From the NCBI RefSeq assembly GCF_945957465.1, contig NZ_CAMFLC010000001.1, positions 1 to 64,000 of the forward strand: a DNA stretch of 64,000 bases, in the 5' to 3' direction. The position numbers and the translations under genes are program-made. The notes under the pieces were generated by a model. The model saw nothing but the letters and a program-made list of their open reading frames with translations, ran no database searches and was not told the DNA's origin. Positions 27,810-36,355 of this stretch are shown in pieces (the first letter of the stretch is position 1; the number at the start of each line of letters is the position of its first letter). The stretch comes from an uncultured Leifsonia sp. GTDB taxonomy: Bacteria > Actinomycetota > Actinomycetes > Actinomycetales > Microbacteriaceae.

Positions 27810-28697
27810 ATGAGCATTCTCCTGACCGGCGCGACCGGCTACATCGGATCCTCCGTCCTCCCCCGCCTCCTCGACGAGGGGCACGCTGTGACCGCGCTGG
27901 TGCGCGACGAGTCGAAGGCGCAGCTCGTACGCGACGCCGGCGCGACGGCCGTCGTCGGCGACGCCACCGACAGCGCGCTCGTGACGCGGCTCGCCCGGGA
28001 GAGCGACGGTGTCGTGCACCTCGCATCGGGCCGCGACGTCGACCCGGTGTTCATCGCGGCCGCGCTCGAGGGCCTCGCCGGCACCGGCAAGCCGTTCGTG
28101 CACACCGGCGGGATCTGGACGTACGGCTCGAACCAGGACATCACGGAGGACTCCCCCGCTGCTCCGCCGGCGATCACGGCATGGCGCGGAGCGAACGAAG
28201 CGGTCGTGCTGGGCGCGGAGGGCGTGCGCGGCGCGGTCGTCGTGCCGTCGATCGTCTACGGACACGGTCGGGGTCTGGCGCGCGTGATCGTGGACGCACC
28301 GCTCGGGTCGGGGGTCGCCCCGGCGCTCCGGCTCGTCGGCGACGGCTCGCAGCACTGGGCCACCGTCCACGTCGACGACCTGGCGGCCCTGTACGTCCTC
28401 GCGCTGGAGAACGGCGCGGCCGGCGAGGTGTACATCGGGGCGGCCGGCGCGAATCCCACCGTTCGCGAGCTCGGCGAGCTCGCGGCACGGGCCGCTGATG
28501 TCGCGGGCGACGTGGCGGCGGAGACCGTCGAGGAGACATCGGAGCGGCTCGGCGCCGGGCTCGCGGAGGCGCTGCTGCTCGACCAGCAGGCGCGCGGGAC
28601 GAAGGCGCGCATCGACCTGGGCTGGGAGCCGAACGGGCCGACCCTCGCGGACGAGATCGCGACCGGCAGCTACGCGCCGGAACTCGCGCGCGGCTGA
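27810..28697 (+). CDS. NAD(P)-dependent epimerase/dehydratase family protein
   Basis: A 295-residue Rossmann-fold protein of the extended SDR class. The N-terminal TGATGYIGSSVL glycine motif binds the dinucleotide near residue 7, and VHLASGRDVD follows. The usual YxxxK catalytic pair is not clearly present: the region reads TGGIWTYGSNQDITEDSP and later VPSIVYGHG. This suggests an atypical SDR that binds a cofactor or substrate without classical dehydrogenase chemistry. VHVDDLAALYVLALENG is conserved among epimerases. The ATG follows a short gap from the divergent amidohydrolase. The substrate is unknown. Confidence 0.87.
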   Translation: MSILLTGATGYIGSSVLPRLLDEGHAVTALVRDESKAQLVRDAGATAVVGDATDSALVTRLARESDGVVHLASGRDVDPVFIAAALEGLAGTGKPFVHTGGIWTYGSNQDITEDSPAAPPAITAWRGANEAVVLGAEGVRGAVVVPSIVYGHGRGLARVIVDAPLGSGVAPALRLVGDGSQHWATVHVDDLAALYVLALENGAAGEVYIGAAGANPTVRELGELAARAADVAGDVAAETVEETSERLGAGLAEALLLDQQARGTKARIDLGWEPNGPTLADEIATGSYAPELARG

Positions 28698-28717
28698 TCC
28701 GGCTGCGCAGCCACGTT

Positions 28718-28746
28718 TTGGTCAGGACGCCGCCCGCTGCTAAAGT
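28718..28746 (+). promoter_or_regulatory. promoter of rpsT
   Basis: TTGGTC and TAAAGT are separated by 17 bases, a clear housekeeping-type promoter. The start site would leave a leader of about 95 bases before rpsT. Leaders on S20 genes are known to take part in autoregulation in some bacteria; no specific structure is claimed here. Confidence 0.65.
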
Positions 28747-28849
28747 TGTTTGTTGGCTTGCGTGTGGGTTCTTCCGCACGAACGCCGCGAGGCGCCCTCT
28801 CTCGCTGAGCGGCACATCCGATACTCACTTCGAACGAAAGTAACCATCC

Positions 28850-29110
28850 GTGGCAAACATCAAGTCGCAGATCAAGCGCAACAAGACCAACAAGAAAGCG
28901 CAGGAGCGCAACAAGGCGGTCAAGAGCGAGCTGAAGACGGCCATCCGCGCCACGCGCGAGGCCGTCGTCGCCGGCGACAAGGAGAAGGCGACCGCGGCGC
29001 TGCGTCTCGCCGCCAAGAAGATCGACAAGGCCGCCAGCAAGGGCGTCATCCACAAGAACCAGGCGGCGAACCGCAAGTCGGCCATCGCCAAGCAGGTCGC
29101 CGCGCTCTGA
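28850..29110 (+). CDS. rpsT: 30S ribosomal protein S20
   Basis: An 86-residue, very basic protein matching S20 along its full length ([20 protein letters not shown] at the start, [18 protein letters not shown] at the end). S20 binds 16S rRNA at the base of the small subunit. It starts with GTG. It is a single-gene unit with its own promoter and a strong terminator, divergent from holA in the usual actinobacterial arrangement. Confidence 0.97.
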   Translation: MANIKSQIKRNKTNKKAQERNKAVKSELKTAIRATREAVVAGDKEKATAALRLAAKKIDKAASKGVIHKNQAANRKSAIAKQVAAL

Positions 29111-29146
29111 GCAGCGACCACTCGCGGGACCTGTCCCGCGCCGCGA

Positions 29147-29184
29147 CGAGCCCCCGCACCGTGACTCACGGGAGCGGGGGCTCG
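29147..29184 (+). terminator. terminator of rpsT
   Basis: An 11-bp perfect stem, CGAGCCCCCGC/GCGGGGGCTCG, with a partly paired internal region (GTGACTCAC). It starts 36 bases after the rpsT stop. Because holA ends at 29307 from the other side, it may also serve that gene. Confidence 0.75.
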
Positions 29185-29306
29185 CTGCATGGTGCGGGAG
29201 TGCCCGCGCTCAGCCGCTGACATCGGCGCCGAGGGGCACGACCGACTCTGGAGGGGCGGAAAGTCGGAGCGGAAGTGTGTCTGTGCGGAGGGAGAGGGGC
29301 GCGCGG

Positions 29307-30356
29307 CTACGCGCGGCCGCGCGCGCTGACGATGCGGATCATGCGCTCGAGCGCGAACACGGGGTCACGGCCGCCGCCTTTCACGTTGGCGTCGGTTTCG
29401 GCGAGCACCTCGATGCAGCGGCCGAGGCCGTCCTCTGTCCAGCCGGTCAAGTCGCGGCGCGCGCGGTCGACCTGCCACGGCGCAAGCCCGAACTGCTGCG
29501 CCAGCTGGCCTGAGCCGCCCCGTGCGCCCGACAGCTTGGCCATCGTGCGGAGCTTGCTGGCGAACGCCGCCACCATCGGCACCGGATCGGCGCCGGACGC
29601 GAGCGCATGGCGCATCGTGACCAACGCCTCGCCGTGACGTCCGGCGATGGCCGCGTCGGCGACCTGGAACGCGTTGGTCTCGACCCGGCCTCCGTAGTAC
29701 TTGTCGACAGTGGCTTCGGTGATCTGTTCCGCCGAGTCGGAGAGCAGCTGCTGACAGGCTGCGGCGAGCTCGGCGAGGTCGTCGGTGAACGCGGAGGTGA
29801 GCGACCGCAGGGCGCCCGGTGTGATGCGACGGCCTGCCGCCGCGAACTCCGACTGCGCGAACTCGTACTTCTCGGCATCCTTCTTGAGCTCGGCGCAGAC
29901 CACCTCGACGCCACCACCGGTGCCCGCCCGGATCGCGTCGAGCAGCTTCTTGCCGCGCACCCCGCCGGCATGCCGGAGTACGACCACGGTTCCGTCGGCC
30001 GGAGCGGTGAGGTAATCGAGCATGTCGGAGAGGAAGCCGTCCCCGGTCTTCTCGACCCCATCGACTCGGATGAGTCGCGGCTCGCCGAACAGGGAGGGGC
30101 TCGCGAGGGTGAGCAGCTCCCCCGGCGCGTAGTCGGCCGCCGAGATGTCGCTGACCTCCAGGCTGGGATCCTCCTGCTTGAGAGCGTCGCGCAGCATCCG
30201 CGTGGCGCGCTCGGCGAGGAAGCCTTCCGTTCCCGATACCAGCACCACGGGGGCCGGACGGATCTGGTTCCAGGCGAGCTGAGGAATCGCGCTCTTCGCC
30301 GCTGCCGTGCCTGTGCGCCCGCGCGAGCCGCCCCTGCTGTTGCTTCGTGTCGCCAC
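29307..30356 (-). CDS. holA: DNA polymerase III subunit delta
   Basis: The delta subunit of the clamp loader opens the beta sliding clamp. The 349-residue protein has the AAA+-like delta fold: PAPVVLVSGTEGFLAERATR at the N terminus, LIRVDGVEK, VVVLRHAGGVRGKKLLDAIR, and the C-terminal helical collar (APWQVDRARRDLTGW). It starts with GTG at 30356 behind a strong GAGGAGGAAC site. The last two-thirds of this gene lie under an open frame continuing from comEC in another phase; the holA frame is the one that gives a conserved protein. It lies downstream of comEA-comEC, as in most bacteria. Confidence 0.95.
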   Translation of the reverse strand: MATRSNSRGGSRGRTGTAAAKSAIPQLAWNQIRPAPVVLVSGTEGFLAERATRMLRDALKQEDPSLEVSDISAADYAPGELLTLASPSLFGEPRLIRVDGVEKTGDGFLSDMLDYLTAPADGTVVVLRHAGGVRGKKLLDAIRAGTGGGVEVVCAELKKDAEKYEFAQSEFAAAGRRITPGALRSLTSAFTDDLAELAAACQQLLSDSAEQITEATVDKYYGGRVETNAFQVADAAIAGRHGEALVTMRHALASGADPVPMVAAFASKLRTMAKLSGARGGSGQLAQQFGLAPWQVDRARRDLTGWTEDGLGRCIEVLAETDANVKGGGRDPVFALERMIRIVSARGRA

Positions 30357-32887
30357 GTTCCTCCTCGTCCGTAACCAGGATACGGGCGACCACCGGCACT
30401 CTCCGCAGGCGCGGTCCGGGCCGCGGGCTCGGTCTGAGTCACGGGGTGCTCGACCCACACGACCGGACCGGCTTCGGACGGCGACACCAGCAGCATGCCC
30501 GACCGGTCGGTGCGCGCCACCGCTGCTCCGCTTTCCTGCAGCATCGTGAGCGCCTTGCGTGTCGGGTGACCGTACCCGTTCTCGGCGCCGACGGAGAGGA
30601 GCGCGAGCCGGGCGTGCAGGCTGTCGTAGAGCGTGGCGCTCTGATCGGCCGACCCGTGATGGGCGACCTTGACGACATCGACGCGGGCCGCGGCCCCGGC
30701 CGGCGCTGAGGCGACGAGGGCTTCCTGCTCGCGCTCCCCGAGATCGCCGAGGAACAGCGCGCTGAGTGTTCTGCTCTGGGCGCGCACGACCAGGCTGCCT
30801 GCATTCCCGCTGAGCTGAGAGGCGCCGGGCGCGGCGGCGGGAGGCCAGACGATCCGCCATCCGATACCGCCGAGTTCGCCCGACATCCCCTCGTGCCCGT
30901 GCTCGACACGGAGGCCCGCCGCTGCCAGGCGTTGCAGGAGCGCCCGGTCGGCGGCGCGGTCGGGTTCGCCGACGATGACCCGGTCGGTCCGTTGGATCAC
31001 GGCATCCACCCCGCCGGCGTGATCGGCGTCGTAATGGGTCAAGAGCACCCACTCGAGACGCCTGAGGCCGAGGGCGTCCAAGCAGGCGGTCACCGCTTCG
31101 GGGCGCCGCCCCACGTCGATGAGGGCCGCTCGGTCGCCGTCGCGCAGCACGAGCGCGTCGCCCTGACCGACGTCGCACGCTGCGATCAGCCAGGCATCGG
31201 GTCTGCTGAGCGCTCGCCCGAGTTCTGCGCCGCCGAGGGAGCCCACGTAGACCACGCCGCCCCCGACGAGCGCGATCGCCGCCGACGAAGCGAACACGCG
31301 CGGCACTCTGCGGCGCGATGCCACGAGCGCGACGGCGACCAGCACCAGCACGCAGAGCACGACGCCGGGCATCCCCTCCGGCCACGGCAACGCGGCCCCG
31401 GGCAGGCCGGCCGCGAACCGCGCGACCAGGGCGATCCATGCCGACGGGACCCAGGCGACCCAGACCACCAGCTGACCCACGGCAGGAGCCCAGGGAAGCA
31501 GGAGGCACGCCACGCAGCCGAGCACCGTGGCGACGGGTGCGGCCGGCTCAGCGACGAGGTTCGCCGGGACGCCGAACAACGGCAGCGTGGGCGTCAGCAG
31601 GATGAGCACCGGCTGACAGGCGAGCTGCGCTGCGGTCGGCACAGCGAGGGCCAGCGCGATGCCCGGGGGCAGCCAGCGCGACAGAGCGGCCGTCAGCGGC
31701 CGGGCGAGCAGCAGCAGACCGGCGGTCGCGAGAGCCGAGAGCGCGAAGCCGTAGTCACGTGACAGCCAGGGGTCATGGACGAGCAGCACGATCACCGCCA
31801 GGAACAGCGCAGGCAGCCCGTCCGCGACCCGGCCTCGCGCAAGCCCGACGAGCACGACCGCCGCCATCGCCGCGGCGCGCAGGACGCTGGCGCCTGGGCC
31901 GACGAGGGCGACGAAAGCGGCGAGTGCGGCAGCGGCCGTCGCGATGCGCGCCCGGCGCCCGAGGCCGACGCCGCGCGCCAGCAGGAACATCAGCCCCGTG
32001 ACCAGCGCGCAGTTCGCTCCGGATACGGCGGTCAGGTGGCTGAGCGCGGATGCCTTCATGGCGTCGTCGAGGTCGGCCTGGACCGCGGTCTCGTCGCCGA
32101 TCGCGAGCCCGGGAAGCAGGTCGCCGCCGTCGCCCGGCGTCACCGCTGCCGCCGTCGCGAACGCGCTCCGCACCGGCACCGCCCAGGCCAGCCACACCGG
32201 CGGCGGTTCGCGGACCTCCGGGGTCGCCGTGGCGAGAAGGGTGAACGTAGTCGCCTCGCCCGGGTCGTTCGAGCGGACGGACACGAGTGCCGTGATGACC
32301 GCGCCGAGCGGATACGCCTGCACCGCGCGCGCATCGCCCGGCACGACGAGCGATCCCGGCACTCCGCCACCGACCTGCTCGGGCCGGCGCCGTGCGGCCA
32401 TGGCCGGGCCGTCTCCGGTCTCGGCCGTGACCGTGGTTCCCCGCAGCCGCCAGCGCTCGACGCCGTCGAACCCGGCGCCGGACCGCCGCGGCGAACTCTC
32501 CACCCGGACGGCGACCTCGACGCTCCGATGCTCCCGCACCGCGGCCTCTAGTTGTGCATCCGTTCGCTGCGGCGCCTGCACGGCGATCACGGTGGCCCCG
32601 AGCGCTGCCACCGCGAGGGCCACTGCGACCGTCGCATACCCACCGCCGCGCCGGAAACGGTGCGGTCCGGCCCCGATGCGGCGACCCCGCCGCGCCTCGC
32701 CGCGCCGTCCCTGCCGAACGGGCGCGCCGCTCCGGCGGCTGACGCGTCGGGAGGCGCAGGCCAGGGCGGCGATCGCGAGTACCGCCGCGCAGAGCGCGAC
32801 CGCCGGCATGGCGGCACTCACGCCGATCCCGATGCCGCAGCACAGCCACAGGGCCGCCGCTGGGCCGGCCAGGCGAAGATCGGGCAT
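29447..32887 (-). CDS. comEC: ComEC/Rec2-family DNA uptake channel, with abnormal C-terminal read-through into holA
   Basis: ComEC forms the membrane channel for single-stranded DNA uptake. Residues 1-90 are membrane segments, about 100-220 an OB-like DUF4131 domain, 240-540 the competence membrane domain (SHLTAVSGANCALV), and 560-810 a metallo-beta-lactamase-like domain with LTHYDADHAGG. Expected family length is about 750-850. Here the frame stays open for about 330 further codons, mostly overlapping holA, giving 1146 residues. The tail is Arg/Ser-rich and looks like out-of-frame holA. A one-base deletion in the C4 tract near 30443-30446 would give a stop at 30439 and about 815 residues. 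The ATG shares one base with the comEA stop (TGATG). Either a lost stop or a sequence error. Confidence 0.8.
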   Translation of the reverse strand: MPDLRLAGPAAALWLCCGIGIGVSAAMPAVALCAAVLAIAALACASRRVSRRSGAPVRQGRRGEARRGRRIGAGPHRFRRGGGYATVAVALAVAALGATVIAVQAPQRTDAQLEAAVREHRSVEVAVRVESSPRRSGAGFDGVERWRLRGTTVTAETGDGPAMAARRRPEQVGGGVPGSLVVPGDARAVQAYPLGAVITALVSVRSNDPGEATTFTLLATATPEVREPPPVWLAWAVPVRSAFATAAAVTPGDGGDLLPGLAIGDETAVQADLDDAMKASALSHLTAVSGANCALVTGLMFLLARGVGLGRRARIATAAAALAAFVALVGPGASVLRAAAMAAVVLVGLARGRVADGLPALFLAVIVLLVHDPWLSRDYGFALSALATAGLLLLARPLTAALSRWLPPGIALALAVPTAAQLACQPVLILLTPTLPLFGVPANLVAEPAAPVATVLGCVACLLLPWAPAVGQLVVWVAWVPSAWIALVARFAAGLPGAALPWPEGMPGVVLCVLVLVAVALVASRRRVPRVFASSAAIALVGGGVVYVGSLGGAELGRALSRPDAWLIAACDVGQGDALVLRDGDRAALIDVGRRPEAVTACLDALGLRRLEWVLLTHYDADHAGGVDAVIQRTDRVIVGEPDRAADRALLQRLAAAGLRVEHGHEGMSGELGGIGWRIVWPPAAAPGASQLSGNAGSLVVRAQSRTLSALFLGDLGEREQEALVASAPAGAAARVDVVKVAHHGSADQSATLYDSLHARLALLSVGAENGYGHPTRKALTMLQESGAAVARTDRSGMLLVSPSEAGPVVWVEHPVTQTEPAARTAPAESAGGRPYPGYGRGGTWRHEATAGAARAGAQARQRRRARFLSSPGTRSVRPPWCWYRERKASSPSAPRGCCATLSSRRIPAWRSATSRRPTTRRGSCSPSRAPPCSASRDSSESMGSRRPGTASSPTCSITSPLRPTEPWSYSGMPAGCAARSCSTRSGRAPVVASRWSAPSSRRMPRSTSSRSRSSRRQAVASHRAPCGRSPPRSPTTSPSSPQPVSSCSPTRRNRSPKPLSTSTTEAGSRPTRSRSPTRPSPDVTARRWSRCAMRSRPAPIRCRWWRRSPASSARWPSCRAHGAAQASWRSSSGLRRGRSTARAAT

Positions 32888-33570
32888 CAGACAGTCACCC
32901 TGTCCTTGAGCCCGTCGAAGATCTTGTCTCCGACACCCGTCACGTTCCGAAGGTCGGTGACGGCCGCGAAGCGCCCGTTCGCCTCCCGCCACTCGATGAT
33001 GCGCTGCGCGAGCGCCGGACCGATCCGCGGCAGGGTCTCGAGTTGCGCGGCGGTCGCCCGGTTCAGATCGACGAGACCACCCGCGCCTGCGCTGCCCGGT
33101 GCGGCCTCCGACACGGAACCGTTCGCCGGGGCTGCTTCACCGAGGACCGGAACGCGAAGCTGCTCGCCGTCCTGCACCGGTCGCGCGAGGTTCACTCCCC
33201 CGGGATCGGCCGATTCGGCGAACCCTCCGGCCGCCTCCACCGCGTCGACCACGCGAGAACCGGCCGGGACGCGGATCAGCCCCGGCCGGGCGACCGCTCC
33301 GGAGACGTGGACATAGAGCTCGTCCGCTGCCGGACCGGAGCCACCGGGAGAACCCGACGCACCCGGAGAACCCGACGCACCCGGAGAGGCTGAGGCGCCC
33401 GGCGACCCCGACGAGCCGGCCGACGGCAGATCGATCGTGCGACCGCCCGTCATCCCCGACACCACTGCGGCGACGACGAAGGCCGCGATCAGCAACACGG
33501 TCGCCGCCCCGACGCCGACTCGCACGGTGCGTGACAGCACACGCTCTGCACCCTCCGCTCGATGTCGCAT
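32887..33570 (-). CDS. comEA: ComEA-type helix-hairpin-helix DNA-binding protein
   Basis: A 227-residue membrane-anchored protein that should bind incoming double-stranded DNA outside the cell and hand it to ComEC. One membrane helix (about residues 18-40) is followed by a Gly/Ser/Pro linker with repeated GSPGAS units (about 52-78), a SLBB domain (ELYVHVSGAVARPGLIRVPAGSRVVDAVEAAGG) and a C-terminal double helix-hairpin-helix (DLNRATAAQLETLPRIGPALAQRIIEWR). The ATG has TAGCGT exactly 6 bases upstream. Actinobacteria commonly carry comEA-comEC even when natural competence has not been shown. Confidence 0.93.
   Translation of the reverse strand: MRHRAEGAERVLSRTVRVGVGAATVLLIAAFVVAAVVSGMTGGRTIDLPSAGSSGSPGASASPGASGSPGASGSPGGSGPAADELYVHVSGAVARPGLIRVPAGSRVVDAVEAAGGFAESADPGGVNLARPVQDGEQLRVPVLGEAAPANGSVSEAAPGSAGAGGLVDLNRATAAQLETLPRIGPALAQRIIEWREANGRFAAVTDLRNVTGVGDKIFDGLKDRVTV
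33340..33405. repeat. 18-bp repeats encoding the ComEA linker
   Basis: CACCCGGAGAACCCGACG is repeated in tandem with minor variants and encodes GSPGAS-type units in the linker between the membrane helix and the SLBB domain. In-frame repeats like these can change length between strains. Boundaries are approximate. Confidence 0.65.
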
Positions 33571-33576
33571 TCCCCC

Positions 33577-33582
33577 ACGCTA
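33577..33582 (-). promoter_or_regulatory. -10 element of comEA, leaderless spacing
   Basis: TAGCGT, then GGGGGA (6 bases), then the comEA ATG. Confidence 0.6.
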
Positions 33583-33632
33583 GGGACGCGGAGTGCTCGG
33601 CTCCGCCGCGCGCCGGCAACCGGTGGACAACG

Positions 33633-33667
33633 CGAACGGCGGTCCTCCTGGGGAGGACCGCCGTTCG
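33633..33667 (-). terminator. terminator of leuS
   Basis: A perfect 16-bp stem (CGAACGGCGGTCCTCC and its complement) with a 3-base loop starts 16 bases after the leuS stop. It is one of the most stable hairpins in the window and isolates leuS from comEA. Confidence 0.85.
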
Positions 33668-33683
33668 AAGGTGAGGACGCGGC

Positions 33684-36272
33684 TCAGCCGCGCGTCGCGA
33701 TGTTGACCAGGCGCGGTGCGCGCACGATCACGTTGACGATCTCGCGGTCACCGACCGACCGGGTGACGGCCTCGGAACCGCGCGCCAGCGCCTCCAACTC
33801 GTCCGTGGAGATCTTCGGCGAGACCTCCACACGGTCGCGGACCTTGCCGTCGACCTGGAACACCGCGACCACGGCCTCCTCGATCAGCAGCGTCGGGTCG
33901 GCCTTGCGCCAAGGCACCAGCGCGACGGATGGCTCGTAGCCCAGCTTCTGCCACATGTCCTCCGCCGTGTAAGGCGCGAACAGGTTCAGGGCCATGGCGG
34001 TCACCTCGGCGGCCTCGCGCACCGCCGCATCGCCCGGGCCCGGCACGCCGTCGATGGCCTTGCGGGTGGCGTTCACCAGCTCCATCAGGCGCGCGACGAC
34101 GACGTTGAACTTGAACGCCTCCACCAGACCCGGCGCGTCGGCCAGGAAACGGTGCGTGACGCGCCGCAGAGCCGGATCCCCCGACTTCCAGACCACGTCA
34201 GGCGCACTCGTCACGTCGTGCGCGACGCGCCAGGCGCGCGCCAGGAACTTCGCGCTCCCCGCCGGCGACACATCGGCCCAGTCGATGTCGTCCTCCGGCG
34301 GGCCGGCGAACGCCATGGTCAGACGCACCGCATCGACCCCGTGCTCGTCCAGCTGCTCGGACAGCTTCACCAGGTTGCCGCGCGATTTGCTCATCGCGGA
34401 ACCGTCCATGAGGACCAGACCTTGGTTGAGCAGCGCCGTGAACGGCTCGGTGAAGCTGATCGAGCCCATGTCGAACAGCACCTTGGTGATGAACCGGGCG
34501 TACAGCAGGTGCAGGATCGCGTGGGTCACGCCGCCGACGTACTGGTCGACGGGCGCCCACTTCTCGGCCTCCTTGGGGTCGAACGCCTGGGTGGAGTCGT
34601 TCGGGTTCAGGAAGCGCAGGAAGTACCAGGAGCTGTCGACGAAAGTGTCCATCGTGTCGGTGTCCCGCTTGGCGGGGCCGCCGCAGCTGGGGCAGGAGAC
34701 GTTGACCCAGTCGGTCGCACCGCCCAACGGGCTGGTGCCCTTCGGCTGCAGGTCCAGACCCTCGGCGGAGGGCAGCAGCACGGGCAGCTCGGAATCGGGC
34801 ACCCGGACCTCACCGCACTGCTCGCAGTGGATGATCGGGATCGGCGTGCCCCAATAGCGCTGACGGGAGATCAGCCAGTCGCGCAGCCGGAAGTTCTTGG
34901 CCGGTGCGCCCAGGCCAGAGGCCTGCAGGGCCTCCGTGACGCGCCGGATGGCGTTCGACTTGCTCAGACCGTCGAACGGGCCCGAGTTGATCAGCCGGCC
35001 CTCACCGGTCAGCGCGACCCCGGTCTCGGACGGGTTCTCCAGCGGAGCGTCGTCGGGCAGGATCGGCTCACCGGTGACCGGATCGGTGTGGATGACCGGG
35101 ATGGCGCCGGTGACCGGCTGCGTGGTGTCCACGACGATCCGCACCGGCAGGTCGAAGGCGCGGGCGAAGTCCAGGTCGCGCTGGTCGTGCGCGGGCACGG
35201 CCATGATCGCGCCATGACCGTAGTCGCTCAGCACGTAGTCGGCCGCCCAGATCGGGATGCGCTCGCCCGTCAGCGGGTTGACCGCGTGACGTTCCAGGAA
35301 CACGCCGGTCTTCTCGCGGTCGGTGCTCAGGCGGTCCATCTCGGTGGTGCCGCGCACGGTCTCCAGGTACTGGTCGAAGCGCGCGCGGACCGCCGGGCGG
35401 GCGTCGGCCACCAGCTCGGCGGCCAGGTCGGAGTCGGGTGCGACCACCATGAAGGTCACGCCGTACAGCGTGTCGGGGCGCGTCGTGTAGACCGTGACCG
35501 GCTCGTCGCGGCCCTCGATGGTGAACTGCACGTCGGCTCCGGTGGAGCGGCCGATCCAGTTGCGCTGCATCGACAGCACCTTCGCGGGCCACGCGCCCTC
35601 CAGCTGGTTCAGGTCGTCCAGCAGGCGATCGGCGTAATCGGTGATCCGGAAGTACCACTGGGTCAGCTTCTTCTTGGTGACCAGATTGTCGCAGCGCTCG
35701 CACCGGCCGTTGACGACCTGCTCGTTGGCCAGAACGGTCTGGTCGAAGGGACACCAGTTGACCTGCGAGGCCTTGCGGTAGGCCAGGCCCTTCTCGTGGA
35801 GCTTCAGGAACAGCCACTGGTTCCAGCGGTAGTAGCCGGGATCGCTCGTCTGCAGCACGCGGTCCCAGTCGAAGCTGGGCGCGTAGCGGCGCATGGAGGC
35901 CTTCTGCTGGGCGATGTTGTCGTTGGTCCAGCCCGCGGGGTCCAGCCCGCGCTTGATCGCCGCGTTCTCGGCGGGCAGGCCGAAGGAGTCCCAGCCGATG
36001 GGGTGCAGCACGTTGAAGCCCTGGTGCCGCCAGTAGCGGGCGACCACGTCGCCCAGCGCGTAGGCCTCCGCATGACCCATGTGCAGGTCGCCGGAGGGGT
36101 ACGGGAACATGTCGAGCACGTACTTGCGCGGCCGCTTGTCGTCGGGGTCGGCTGTGGAGAACGGCTTCAGCTCGTCCCAGACCGGAAGCCACTTGTTCTG
36201 GATCTCGGCGAAGTCGTAGTGCGCTCCGGCCTCGCGGACCGGTGTTGTCGCTGAATCGTGCTCGTGTGCCAC
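33684..36272 (-). CDS. leuS: leucyl-tRNA synthetase
   Basis: Class I aminoacyl-tRNA synthetase charging tRNA-Leu. The 862-residue protein has the HIGH-type motif in [15 protein letters not shown] near residue 60, an editing domain ([19 protein letters not shown]), a zinc-binding-like CEQCGEV and CPSCGG, and the KMSKS-type motif in [10 protein letters not shown]. The anticodon-binding domain and the C-terminal [11 protein letters not shown] end the protein. The GTG at 36272 was chosen because the conserved N terminus ([18 protein letters not shown]) follows closely, and the longer track ORF runs into pabB. A long leader of about 80 bases after pabB holds a TAGTACT that could be a promoter. Confidence 0.97.
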   Translation of the reverse strand: MAHEHDSATTPVREAGAHYDFAEIQNKWLPVWDELKPFSTADPDDKRPRKYVLDMFPYPSGDLHMGHAEAYALGDVVARYWRHQGFNVLHPIGWDSFGLPAENAAIKRGLDPAGWTNDNIAQQKASMRRYAPSFDWDRVLQTSDPGYYRWNQWLFLKLHEKGLAYRKASQVNWCPFDQTVLANEQVVNGRCERCDNLVTKKKLTQWYFRITDYADRLLDDLNQLEGAWPAKVLSMQRNWIGRSTGADVQFTIEGRDEPVTVYTTRPDTLYGVTFMVVAPDSDLAAELVADARPAVRARFDQYLETVRGTTEMDRLSTDREKTGVFLERHAVNPLTGERIPIWAADYVLSDYGHGAIMAVPAHDQRDLDFARAFDLPVRIVVDTTQPVTGAIPVIHTDPVTGEPILPDDAPLENPSETGVALTGEGRLINSGPFDGLSKSNAIRRVTEALQASGLGAPAKNFRLRDWLISRQRYWGTPIPIIHCEQCGEVRVPDSELPVLLPSAEGLDLQPKGTSPLGGATDWVNVSCPSCGGPAKRDTDTMDTFVDSSWYFLRFLNPNDSTQAFDPKEAEKWAPVDQYVGGVTHAILHLLYARFITKVLFDMGSISFTEPFTALLNQGLVLMDGSAMSKSRGNLVKLSEQLDEHGVDAVRLTMAFAGPPEDDIDWADVSPAGSAKFLARAWRVAHDVTSAPDVVWKSGDPALRRVTHRFLADAPGLVEAFKFNVVVARLMELVNATRKAIDGVPGPGDAAVREAAEVTAMALNLFAPYTAEDMWQKLGYEPSVALVPWRKADPTLLIEEAVVAVFQVDGKVRDRVEVSPKISTDELEALARGSEAVTRSVGDREIVNVIVRAPRLVNIATRG

Positions 36273-36355
36273 TGGACTCTCTCTCGGATGTCGCCGCGGC
36301 CGGACCGGCCTCGCGGCGAGAAGACGTCGGGCACGCGGCCCGAGCTTCCAGAGTA

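Noticed and set aside
28698-29306. Possible tRNA or other structured RNA in the gaps around rpsT
   Set aside because: No cloverleaf or CCA-type end could be found. The structure seen is the rpsT terminator.
29365-30399. A 344-codon frame overlapping holA
   Set aside because: The holA frame gives a conserved delta subunit with a strong ribosome-binding site; this one is Arg/Gly-rich shadow sequence.
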